Shown one piece after another: positions 1-6,744 of a stretch of DNA of 25,854 bases (positions within the stretch are counted from its first letter, which is position 1; the number at the start of each line of letters is the position of its first letter). Location of the stretch: the NCBI GenBank assembly GCA_946886405.1, contig CAMPIO010000050.1, forward strand, positions 1 through 25,854, read 5' to 3'. The position numbers and the translations under genes were made by a program. Below the pieces are notes generated by a model. The model was not told where the DNA came from, did no database searches, and saw nothing but the letters and a program-made list of their open reading frames with translations. This DNA comes from an uncultured Pseudoxanthomonas sp. Lineage in GTDB: Bacteria; Pseudomonadota; Gammaproteobacteria; Xanthomonadales; Xanthomonadaceae.

Positions 1-361
1 TGCCGCTGGACTTGAGGAACGCCTCGGCGCGCTTGGCGATGCCGCGCGGGTCGCGCGAGTAGGCCTGCATCGTCGCCGGGTCGAGGATGTCGCAGGTCAG
101 CACCAGCGTCGGGTCGGCGGTGAACGGGTCGAGGAAGGCGGTGCTGGCGTCGGGCAGCAGCACCATGTCGGAGTCGTGGATGCCCTTCCAGCCGCCGATC
201 GAGGAGCCGTCGAACATCTTGCCGTCCTCGAACAGGCTTTCGTCGGCGATCGAGGCCGGGAAGGTCACGTGGTGCTGCACGCCGCGCATGTCGGCGAAGC
301 GCAGGTCGATGAATTCGACGGCGTGGTCCTTGATGAGTTTTTCGACGGTTTCCAGGGACAT
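1..361 (-). CDS. glnA: Glutamine synthetase type I, N-terminal part (partial)
   Basis: Glutamine synthetase joins ammonia to glutamate using ATP and is the main cytoplasmic entry point for nitrogen. Only the first 120 codons are present; the gene continues beyond base 1. The translated start is [13 protein letters not shown], followed by [19 protein letters not shown] (beta-grasp N-terminal domain). The family hallmark [17 protein letters not shown] then appears, where GlnA usually has FDGSSIAGW(K)GI-SDM, and after it [14 protein letters not shown]. The ATG at 361 sits a few bases after a GAGAG ribosome-binding sequence. The gene is divergent from uppP, and a sigma-54 promoter and NtrC-like sites lie upstream. 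Identity is near certain; nothing can be said about the adenylylation site because the C-terminus is absent. Confidence 0.97.
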   Translation of the reverse strand, partial: MSLETVEKLIKDHAVEFIDLRFADMRGVQHHVTFPASIADESLFEDGKMFDGSSIGGWKGIHDSDMVLLPDASTAFLDPFTADPTLVLTCDILDPATMQAYSRDPRGIAKRAEAFLKSSG

Positions 362-403
362 GGCGGCTCTCAGGTAGGCGGGTTGGGATGCCCGCTGTTC
401 AAC

Positions 404-418
404 GCAAGCCGCGTGCCA
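404..418 (-). promoter_or_regulatory. Sigma-54 (RpoN) -24/-12 promoter of glnA
   Basis: Read on the minus strand the bases are TGGCACG-CGGC-TTGC. This matches the RpoN consensus TGGCACG-N4-TTGC exactly, with the invariant GG and GC dinucleotides separated by 10 bp as required. The predicted start is near base 392, giving an untranslated leader of about 31 nt to the glnA ATG at 361. RpoN promoters depend on an upstream activator, here most likely NtrC (see the sites at 480-526). Confidence 0.85.
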
Positions 419-479
419 ACCGGGATTGGCTCGCAAGTCACTGAATTTGCTGGCTGGCTGCCCGCTACGGATTCGCTGG

Positions 480-496
480 AAGGCCATCCTGGTGCA
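480..496. promoter_or_regulatory. NtrC-like enhancer site, weaker half-conserved copy
   Basis: The bases are AAGGCCA-TCC-TGGTGCA. One arm is a perfect TGGTGCA and the other keeps only the inner CCA. The centre (488) is exactly 30 bp, about three helical turns, from the stronger site at 518 and about 96 bp from the predicted glnA start. That spacing suits cooperative binding of two NtrC dimers on one face of the DNA. As a single site it would be weak; the spacing is the main argument. Confidence 0.5.
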
Positions 497-509
497 ACTC
501 TTTCCAGTC

Positions 510-526
510 GGCACCATGTTGGTGCA
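510..526. promoter_or_regulatory. NtrC-like enhancer site, strong
   Basis: The dyad is GGCACCA-TGT-TGGTGCA. It matches the enteric NtrC consensus TGCACCA-N3-TGGTGCA at every arm position except the outermost base of one arm. Its centre (518) lies about 126 bp upstream of the predicted glnA start, close to the distance of the NtrC enhancer in front of enteric glnA. Binding by this organism's NtrC is inferred. Confidence 0.7.
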
Positions 527-590
527 TGGCGGCGAGCAGGTATTCTCCACGCCAGCGTTCCACCAACCCATCGCCGAGTCCCACGCGCCC

Positions 591-1388
591 ATGTCCGACC
601 TGCTCGCCGCGCTGCTGCTCGGCATCCTCGAAGGCTTCACCGAGTTCCTGCCGGTTTCCAGCACCGGCCACCTGTTGATCGCCCAGCACTGGCTCGGTGC
701 CCGGCCGGACCTGTTCAACATCGTCATCCAGGCCGGCGCGATCCTCGCCACCACGCTGGTGTTCCGGCGCCGGATCTGGGAACTGGCGACCGGCTGCTGG
801 CGTGATGCCGAGGCCCGCGACTACTCGATGAAGCTGGCGGCCGCCTTCCTGGTCACCGCACTGGTCGGCCTGCCCGTCCGCCTGGCCGGCTGGGAACTGC
901 CGGAGACCGTCACCCCGATCGCGTGGGCGCTGATCATCGGCGGCGTGTGGATGCTGGTGGCCGAGCACTTCGCCGAAAAACGCGGCGATGTGGCCACCAT
1001 CACGTGGAAGGTGGCGATCCTGGTGGGTCTGGCGCAGGTGGTGGCCGGCGTGTTCCCCGGTACCTCACGCTCGGCGGCGGCGATCTTCATGGCGATGCTG
1101 GCCGGCACCAGCCGGCGCTCGTCGGCGGCGGAGTTCGTCTTCCTGTTGGGCATTCCCACCATGTTCGCCGCCAGCGGTTACGCCTTCCTGGAACTGGTGA
1201 AGGACGACGCGCTGGGCAGCGAGAACTGGAGCGAAGTGGCGCTCGCGTTCGCCGCCGCCACTGCGACGGGCTTCGTGGTGGTGAAGTGGCTGCTGGGCTT
1301 CATCAAGGCGCACCGCTTCACCGGCTTCGCCATCTACCGCATCGTGCTGGGCGCGCTGCTGCTGTTGCTGATGCCCGTGGGCAGCTGA
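591..1388 (+). CDS. uppP: Undecaprenyl-diphosphatase (UppP/BacA)
   Basis: Integral inner-membrane enzyme that removes a phosphate from undecaprenyl diphosphate, recycling the lipid carrier for peptidoglycan and other surface polymers; it also gives bacitracin resistance. It has 265 aa, close to the usual 265-275. The two conserved family motifs are present: [15 protein letters not shown] at residues 14-28 (catalytic Glu-rich segment) and FPGTSRSAA at 155-163. Multiple hydrophobic helices follow, ending LLLLMPVGS. The frame is open back to base 426, but the family N-terminus starts at [15 protein letters not shown], so ATG 591 is chosen although no strong ribosome-binding site precedes it. The longer frame would cover the glnA control region. 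It is divergent from glnA. Confidence 0.95.
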   Translation: MSDLLAALLLGILEGFTEFLPVSSTGHLLIAQHWLGARPDLFNIVIQAGAILATTLVFRRRIWELATGCWRDAEARDYSMKLAAAFLVTALVGLPVRLAGWELPETVTPIAWALIIGGVWMLVAEHFAEKRGDVATITWKVAILVGLAQVVAGVFPGTSRSAAAIFMAMLAGTSRRSSAAEFVFLLGIPTMFAASGYAFLELVKDDALGSENWSEVALAFAAATATGFVVVKWLLGFIKAHRFTGFAIYRIVLGALLLLLMPVGS

Positions 1389-1408
1389 GCCGCCGCTCCC
1401 TGCTCCCT

Positions 1409-1431
1409 GTAGGAGCGACGTCAGTCGCGAC
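1409..1431 (+). repeat. GTAG-type REP palindrome, copy 1
   Basis: GTAGGAGCGACGTCAGTCGCGAC. It contains GCGAC-GTCA-GTCGC, a short perfect stem preceded by GTAGGA. This is the layout of the GTAG repetitive extragenic palindromes known from Stenotrophomonas. It forms a head-to-head pair with the copy at 1525-1547, downstream of uppP. Confidence 0.8.
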
Positions 1432-1524
1432 CGCGCGGCCGGCATGCCCTGAAGCGGCTGTTCGCCATCCGGGCGCGCTGCGGCGCGTTCATCCCAATGC
1501 ACGGTGAATGGCTATCGGGGCGCG

Positions 1525-1547
1525 GTCGCGACTGACGTCGCTCCTAC
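1525..1547 (-). repeat. GTAG-type REP palindrome, copy 2 (inverted)
   Basis: Exact reverse complement of the copy at 1409-1431, 93 bp away. The two could pair into one long hairpin in RNA spanning the uppP-lipoprotein gap. Such inverted doublets are common for REP elements and often sit at gene ends, where they may protect or terminate transcripts. Confidence 0.8.
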
Positions 1548-1626
1548 AATCAAGCACGATGCCCGGCCTTCACCCCATTCCAACCTGCCGCGCGTTTGGA
1601 TTGGGCCACCTTCGACGGAGAACGCC

Positions 1627-2448
1627 ATGAAACGACTGCTGCTGCTTGCCTTGCCCCTGGCCCTTGCGGGCTGCCCCAAGCCGGCGGAACAGGCCGACGC
1701 GCCCGCGCCCACCGTGGCCGCCACCCCGGACGCACCGGTTGCCGCGTCGGTCGACACCGCTGCCCTGCTCCCCCAGTACCACTGGCAACTCATGGACGCC
1801 ACCGACGCGCAGGGCAAACGCATCGATGCCTTGTTCGCACGTGCCGACAAGCCGCTGCAACTCGATTTCAAGGAAGGACGGCTGGGCGTGTCCAACGCCT
1901 GCAATCGCATGGGCGGCACCTACACGCTGTCGGACACCAGCCTTACCATCGGCCGACTGACGTCCACCATGATGGCCTGCACCGACAACGCGCTGATGGC
2001 GCTGGACCAGGAGATCGGCAAGCGGTTGGAAGGGACGTTGAAGGTCGCTGCCACGCAGGACGGCGTCGCCCAACTGACGCTCACCACCGCGACGGGCGAC
2101 AAGCTCTTGTTCGCCGGCAACCCGACCGCCGAAACCCGCTACGGCGGCCCCGGTGAACGCGTGTTCCTGGAAGTCGCTTCGGAGACCAGGCCCTGCAGCC
2201 ACCCGCTGATCCCCGACAAACAATGCCTGCAGGTGCGCGAGATCACCTACGACGACAAGGGCCTGAAAGTCGGCACACCGGGCGAGTTCCAGCACTTCTA
2301 CGACAGCATCGAGGGCTACACGCATGAGCCCGGCATCCGCAACGTACTGCGCGTGGACCGCTACACGGTGAAGAACCCGCCGGCCGACGGATCTTCGAAT
2401 GCGTACGTGCTGGACATGGTGGTGGAGTCGGCCAGCGAGAAGAAATGA
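1627..2448 (+). CDS. Lipoprotein with META (HslJ-like) and DUF4377 domains
   Basis: Predicted 273-aa envelope lipoprotein. The start MKRLLLLALPLALAGC has a lipobox LAGC with Cys16, and ATG 1627 follows GGAGAACGCC, a good ribosome-binding site. A Pro/Ala-rich linker (about 17-45) leads to a META domain: YHWQLMDATDA at about 50, LGVSNACNRMGGTYT near 90-105, then a MMACTDNALMALDQEI stretch. This is the N-x-C-N...MACxx pattern of HslJ-type proteins. The C-terminal part (from about 180) matches DUF4377: VASETRPCSHPLIPDKQCLQVRE, then FYDSIEGYTHEPGI and VLRVDRYTVKNPP. META proteins are linked to heat-shock or acid stress and novobiocin resistance, but the biochemical role is unknown. It is preceded by the REP pair and followed by a strong hairpin. 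Confidence 0.85.
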   Translation: MKRLLLLALPLALAGCPKPAEQADAPAPTVAATPDAPVAASVDTAALLPQYHWQLMDATDAQGKRIDALFARADKPLQLDFKEGRLGVSNACNRMGGTYTLSDTSLTIGRLTSTMMACTDNALMALDQEIGKRLEGTLKVAATQDGVAQLTLTTATGDKLLFAGNPTAETRYGGPGERVFLEVASETRPCSHPLIPDKQCLQVREITYDDKGLKVGTPGEFQHFYDSIEGYTHEPGIRNVLRVDRYTVKNPPADGSSNAYVLDMVVESASEKK

Positions 2449-2460
2449 CGCTTCTCCGCA

Positions 2461-2492
2461 CGATGCGCGCCGTGCCGGCATGGCGCGCATCG
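2461..2492 (+). terminator. Strong GC hairpin after the META lipoprotein gene
   Basis: Perfect 11-bp inverted repeat CGATGCGCGCC / GGCGCGCATCG around a 10-nt loop that itself contains the palindrome TGCCGGCA. It begins 12 nt after the lipoprotein stop codon. There is no T-run after it, so it may be a transcript-stabilising or Rho-associated structure rather than a classical intrinsic terminator. Confidence 0.4.
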
Positions 2493-2510
2493 GTATCGCG
2501 GACCGGACGT

Positions 2511-2516
2511 TATAGT
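2511..2516 (+). promoter_or_regulatory. Possible -10 element for the membrane glycosyltransferase-like gene
   Basis: TATAGT matches the sigma-70 -10 hexamer at five of six bases and lies about 30 nt before the ATG at 2546. I see no good -35 box at the proper distance, so this is only a suggestion. It agrees with the lack of a ribosome-binding site, since the leader would be short. Confidence 0.3.
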
Positions 2517-2545
2517 GGCGCGGCACCGGCCTCGACGCTCGACTC

Positions 2546-3979
2546 ATGGACCACCCCGCAAGGAACGCCTCTTCTCTTCCCTGGATCGCGGTCGCCCTTC
2601 TCGCGGCCTCCGCCCTGCTGATGTGGTGGCCGGCGCTGCAGACACCGTTCTGGGGCGACGACTACGTGTTCCTGCATGCCGCGCACGCGACCAATGCGAC
2701 GGGCGCGCCGTGGTGGTCGGATTTCTGGCCGTCGTCGCCTCCGCGCTTCTGGCGACCGCTCTCGCAGGAGGGCTACTGGCGTTGGATCGATGCATCGCTG
2801 GGCGGCAGTGCGCATGCCGCGCACGTGGTCAGCCTGGTCCTGCATGTGCTGGCCACGCTGGGCGTCGCGCTGTTCGCGTTCCGTCTGGCGCGCGCCTGTC
2901 GCTGGCCACATGCCGGGCGCATCGCCGCTCTCGCTGCCGCCGTGTACGGCGGACTGACGATGCACCTGCTGCCCGTGCACTGGGCGGCCGCCGCGAACAA
3001 CGCCATGCTGACGCTGTTCACCACGCTGTTGCTGGCCGCGTGGGTCAGCGCGCGCGACGTGGCGGGAATGCGACGCACCGTCCTGCTGGCCTCGTTGCCG
3101 CTGTGGCTGGCACTGGCGCTGCTCTGCAAGGAGTCTGCGGCACTGACGCCCGCGCTGATGCTCGTGATCGCCGGATTCGTCGCCCTGCGCCGGCCCGATC
3201 GCGGCGAGATCGCCGCCTGGCTCGCGTGCGTTGCCGTCGTCGCGATCTGGTTGCTGCTGCGCACGCGCTTCACCGCCAACACCGACGAATCCTACGCGTT
3301 GAGCCTGGGCAGCAACGTGCTGCGCAATGCCGCGTCATTCGTTGCTTGGCTGCTGAACGTCCCGCGCGAAGCGATGCGCATGGCCGTCGCGGGCGAACGC
3401 CTGCACGGGCTGGCCTGGATCGCGGCGACCGCACTGCCGATGCTGGCCGCCTGGACGATCGCCGGCTGGCGCGGACGCGCGTTGCTGGCGCGGCGACAAT
3501 GGCTGTGCGTCGGCGCATTCGCCGTGATCGCGTATGCACCTTACTTCCTGTTCGCGTGGAACAGCTACGAGTACTACGCAGCCATCGCCGTGATCCTGCC
3601 GGTGATCGTGCTGGCACGCTGCGTGGCGACCGATCGCGCCGCATGGCTGGTCGCCGCGTTGATCGCGGCCTCGTCATGGATCGCGGTGGAAGGCACGCGC
3701 CGGCTTGACCATCCCGGCCTCATCGGCCGCGCGCAGTGGGCAGAAGCGACGCTGCAGTCACTGCAGGAACAACGCATCGCCACGCCCCTGCATGTAAGCG
3801 TGGCGGACGACCAGCGCTTCTACGCCATCGGCCAGATGGGTCTGGCGTGGCGGCTCGGCATTGCGCCCGAACAGATCCGCGTGGCGCGGGAATGCCCGGC
3901 CACTGGCACGTGCCTGGTCATCGAGTCCGACGGGCGCTCACGCTGGCGCAACGCTGCCAGTCAACGGGAGCCGCGCTAG
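2546..3979 (+). CDS. Polytopic membrane protein resembling GT-C glycosyltransferases
   Basis: 477-aa protein with about ten or more hydrophobic helices. After the first helix comes FWGDDYVFLHA (Asp38-Asp39). An acidic pair in the first periplasmic loop is the typical catalytic signature of GT-C enzymes (PMT/ArnT-like), which transfer sugars from polyprenyl-phosphate donors outside the inner membrane. A conserved-looking CKESAALTPALM segment follows near 193-204, and the C-terminal ~100 residues are soluble, ending in SDGRSRWRNAASQREPR. No surface-polysaccharide genes lie nearby, so the acceptor is unknown. ATG 2546 is the first start in frame and lacks an evident ribosome-binding site. The stop codon overlaps that of the convergent PEBP gene. 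Function is inferred from topology and the DD motif only. Confidence 0.7.
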   Translation: MDHPARNASSLPWIAVALLAASALLMWWPALQTPFWGDDYVFLHAAHATNATGAPWWSDFWPSSPPRFWRPLSQEGYWRWIDASLGGSAHAAHVVSLVLHVLATLGVALFAFRLARACRWPHAGRIAALAAAVYGGLTMHLLPVHWAAAANNAMLTLFTTLLLAAWVSARDVAGMRRTVLLASLPLWLALALLCKESAALTPALMLVIAGFVALRRPDRGEIAAWLACVAVVAIWLLLRTRFTANTDESYALSLGSNVLRNAASFVAWLLNVPREAMRMAVAGERLHGLAWIAATALPMLAAWTIAGWRGRALLARRQWLCVGAFAVIAYAPYFLFAWNSYEYYAAIAVILPVIVLARCVATDRAAWLVAALIAASSWIAVEGTRRLDHPGLIGRAQWAEATLQSLQEQRIATPLHVSVADDQRFYAIGQMGLAWRLGIAPEQIRVARECPATGTCLVIESDGRSRWRNAASQREPR

Positions 3980-4590
3980 CGACGGGAAGACGGATTGAGC
4001 GTGTAGGTGCCGTGCACGAGCGCCTCTGCCAACACGTGTCCCTGCATCGCACGCTCGACATCGCCCGCGGCAAAGCGCGCCGGCAAGTCGAGCGTGGCGA
4101 CATCCAGGGCGAACAGGCGGAAGAAGTAGCGGTGCACGCGCAGGTCGTTGAACGGCGGATACGGACCGTCGTAGCCGTAATAATCGCCGCCCATCTGCGC
4201 GTCGCCGGCGAACCAGCCGGTGTAGTCGTTCAGTCCCTGCCGCGCGCCTGCCGGCCCCGCGGGCGATGACTTGCCCTTGGCGGTGATGCCTTCGCTGCAG
4301 CTGCCGGCAGCGATCTCGCGCACGCCGGCCCCGATGTCCGCCATCGCCCAGTGGATGAAATGCGCGCGCGGCTGTTCGACCGGAATCTGCACGTCGTCGC
4401 GGCCCACCGTCTCGGGCACGGTCGGCGCATCCGGATCGATGCAGAGCAGGGCGAAGGACTTCGTTCCTTCCGGCACCCCGTCCCATGCCAGGTGCGGATT
4501 GCGATTGGCGGCGAACCCGTCGGGCTGCCCCATCGCGAACTCCGCCGGGATGGGTTTCATGTTCTCGAAACTGTTGCTCCACACGCGCAT
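3976..4590 (-). CDS. YbhB/YbcL-type PEBP (Raf-kinase-inhibitor-like) protein
   Basis: 204-aa member of the phosphatidylethanolamine-binding protein family, whose bacterial members bind small anionic ligands and have no firmly assigned enzymatic role. Family features in order: SNSFENMKPIPAEFA at the N-terminus, NRNPHLAWDGVPEGTKSFAL, the ligand-pocket motif DPDAPT (about 53-58), HFIHWAMADI (near 78-87), then GYDGPYPPFNDLRVHRYFFRLFALD. ATG 4590 is preceded at the right distance by AGGAG. An in-frame ATG at 4620 overlaps the upstream stop (TGATG), so translational coupling with the TPR-sulfotransferase gene is possible, but the family N-terminus favours 4590. Its stop shares the four bases CTAG with the convergent gene's stop. 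Confidence 0.9.
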   Translation of the reverse strand: MRVWSNSFENMKPIPAEFAMGQPDGFAANRNPHLAWDGVPEGTKSFALLCIDPDAPTVPETVGRDDVQIPVEQPRAHFIHWAMADIGAGVREIAAGSCSEGITAKGKSSPAGPAGARQGLNDYTGWFAGDAQMGGDYYGYDGPYPPFNDLRVHRYFFRLFALDVATLDLPARFAAGDVERAMQGHVLAEALVHGTYTLNPSSRR

Positions 4591-4619
4591 GCGTCGCTCC
4601 TGCAGGAGGGAAGGGGACA

Positions 4620-6695
4620 TCAGGTTTCCGGATAACCGAGGCGCACTGCCACGGGTGTCAGCAGCGCGAACGGACCGGCCAGCGCTTGCGCGTAAGCGCG
4701 CCAGCGGCCCGGCTCGAATCCGATTCCGCCCGCCTGCGCCGGCACCGGCAGCTGCGCGCCGCCCAAGGCTTCACCGAGTGCGGAAGCCAGTCGACGCGGA
4801 TCGTGTTCCATGCCGTCGATGCGGATCACCGTGGCCGGGTACGCCTGCTGTTCCAGCAACACCGCCAGATGCTCGAGCACACCGGCCAACCACGTCGCCG
4901 CGACATCGACGGTCGGAATCGCCATCATCGACGGCGCGCCCCAGGCCAGCCACTCCAGCAGCATGTCGCGCGGATCGCGCAGCGCGACCAGCAGATGTCC
5001 TTGCGGCAGGTGCGGACGCAAAGCCTGCAGCAGCGTGTTATCCCACCAGACCAGCCAGTCGATGACATTGCCACCCGGTGCACCGCGCCCCGGCAGGGCA
5101 GTCCTCCAGTCGGCGACCACCTGTACGGGATCGACGCCGCCGGCGAGCAACTGCTCCACCGTGGCGAACGGCTGCAGGCTGTCTTTCGGTGGCGTGGCGC
5201 CGAACCGGTCCGTCAGCACGGCGGCGCGGGCCTGCGCCAGCACGGCGACCATGCGCTCGACGCCCGAGCCCGGCGCGCCCCACAGGAACAGCGGCCGCTC
5301 ACGGACGTCTTCAGGCACGCCTGCGAGCACCGGCCATGCCTGCTGCGCGGGACCCAGCAAGGGCAGCGGCAGGCTCTGCACCTGGTGCGACACCGCCCGT
5401 GCGCTCCAGCTTTCCACCGCGCCGGCGGCCTGTCCTGCGCGGTCCTGCGCCATACCCAGCCAGCCCAGCAGCATCGCGCGACCTTCCTCGCCGGGCGCGC
5501 GCGACAGCAGCGACTCGACGTAGGTCACCGCTGCGGCCGGATCACGTGCAATCAAGCCGTTCACCTTGCGCGCCTGCGCGGCACTGTGACCCGGGCTCAC
5601 TTCGATCAGGCGCTCGGCAATGGCGTCCGCATCGTCGCCACGGCCGACATGTTCAAGCGCGGCGAGCCTGGCTTCGAGTGCGCGGACCGCTTGCGGTGCG
5701 GCCTCCATCCATCGCTGCGTGACGTCCAGCGCCGCCTCGCTGCCCACGTCTTCCAGGGCCAGCCGCGCCAGCCAGAGGTCCGGATTCGCCGGCGAGAATG
5801 CCAGGCAGGCATCCAGTGCCTGCGCGCCTTCGGTGCGCCGTCCCTGGCGGTGCCAGAGTTCCAGCAGGGCGGACAACAGCGTGCGGTCCTGCACCCCGCC
5901 CGCGAGCGCCGCCTGCAACAGCGGCGCGGCCTGTTCCAGCTGTCCCGCCTGCAGATGCAGACGCCCGGCGAGGCTGCGCGCACCCGCCGTCGCGCGCGCC
6001 GGGTCGGCCATCACCGGCGCCAGTACCTCGAGTGCTTCGTCCGGCCGTCCCTGGCGACCGATCACGCTGGCGATCAGCAGGGTGACCTCGGTGGCGGCGG
6101 GCAGCTTGTCGGCGATGTTGCGGAAGGCCTGTTCTGCGAAGGCGAGATGGCCGCGCGCCAGATAGACCGATCCGAGCGCATGCAGCAGTTGGGTGTCGTC
6201 CGGCGCGCGCGTCACCGCGTCCGCGAGGACCTTCAAGGCCCCTTCGGCATCGCCGTTCTGGAACCGCACCATGCCGTCGACGAACGCCAGCCGCGGATGG
6301 TCCGGCGCCACGCGCGCGGCGAGACGGTTCAGTCGCTCCGCTTCCGCGACTTCGCCCCGGGCCAGCGCGAGCTGCGCCTGCACGACGTAGGCGGTGAACT
6401 GGTTGGGATCCAGCCCGGTGGCCTGCGTCAGCGACGCCTGCGCCTCTTCCGTGCGACGGCTGCCGACCAGCACGCCGGCGCGTGCCAGGTGCAGGTCGGC
6501 GTTGTCGGGCGCGAGCGTGATGGCGCGATCGATGCTGGCCAGCGCCGCGTCGGTCTTGCCATCCTGCAGTTGCGCGGCGGACAGCCAGCGCAGCGCCTGC
6601 GGATCGTCGGGGCGCTCGGCGGCGAGCGCTTCGGCCGCAGTCAGGGCTTCGGCCACCGCGCCACGGCGCAGGGCATCCAGGATGGAGTCGTACAT
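4620..6695 (-). CDS. TPR-repeat protein fused to a sulfotransferase domain
   Basis: 691 aa. Residues 1 to about 400 are tandem TPR-like helical pairs (for example SAAQLQDGKTDAALASIDRAI, ARGEVAEAERLNRLA, QNGDAEGALKVLADA). The C-terminal ~230 residues resemble PAPS-dependent sulfotransferases. FLWGAPGSGVERM at 470-482 is in the place of the 5'-phosphosulfate loop, and VALRDPRDMLLEWLAWG at 570-586 matches the 3'-phosphate-binding motif (R-x-P-x-D). It could sulfate a glycan, lipid or protein held by the TPR scaffold; the substrate is unknown. No signal peptide is visible, so it is probably cytoplasmic. The ATG at 6695 has only a weak ribosome-binding site (GGTAG). It lies downstream of the YheT-like hydrolase gene and directly upstream of the PEBP gene. 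Confidence 0.85.
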   Translation of the reverse strand: MYDSILDALRRGAVAEALTAAEALAAERPDDPQALRWLSAAQLQDGKTDAALASIDRAITLAPDNADLHLARAGVLVGSRRTEEAQASLTQATGLDPNQFTAYVVQAQLALARGEVAEAERLNRLAARVAPDHPRLAFVDGMVRFQNGDAEGALKVLADAVTRAPDDTQLLHALGSVYLARGHLAFAEQAFRNIADKLPAATEVTLLIASVIGRQGRPDEALEVLAPVMADPARATAGARSLAGRLHLQAGQLEQAAPLLQAALAGGVQDRTLLSALLELWHRQGRRTEGAQALDACLAFSPANPDLWLARLALEDVGSEAALDVTQRWMEAAPQAVRALEARLAALEHVGRGDDADAIAERLIEVSPGHSAAQARKVNGLIARDPAAAVTYVESLLSRAPGEEGRAMLLGWLGMAQDRAGQAAGAVESWSARAVSHQVQSLPLPLLGPAQQAWPVLAGVPEDVRERPLFLWGAPGSGVERMVAVLAQARAAVLTDRFGATPPKDSLQPFATVEQLLAGGVDPVQVVADWRTALPGRGAPGGNVIDWLVWWDNTLLQALRPHLPQGHLLVALRDPRDMLLEWLAWGAPSMMAIPTVDVAATWLAGVLEHLAVLLEQQAYPATVIRIDGMEHDPRRLASALGEALGGAQLPVPAQAGGIGFEPGRWRAYAQALAGPFALLTPVAVRLGYPET

Positions 6696-6744
6696 GGGGC
6701 TACCAGCGTTCGGTCAAACGCCGATTGTAGCGGGGCTTCCCGGC

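Noticed and set aside
426..590. N-terminal extension of uppP
   Set aside because: In-frame and stop-free, but it has no family similarity and covers the NtrC-like sites; the family start is at 591.
1627..1674. Additional upstream start (1504) for the META lipoprotein
   Set aside because: The upstream region includes a REP palindrome, and the ribosome-binding site plus signal peptide fix the start at 1627.
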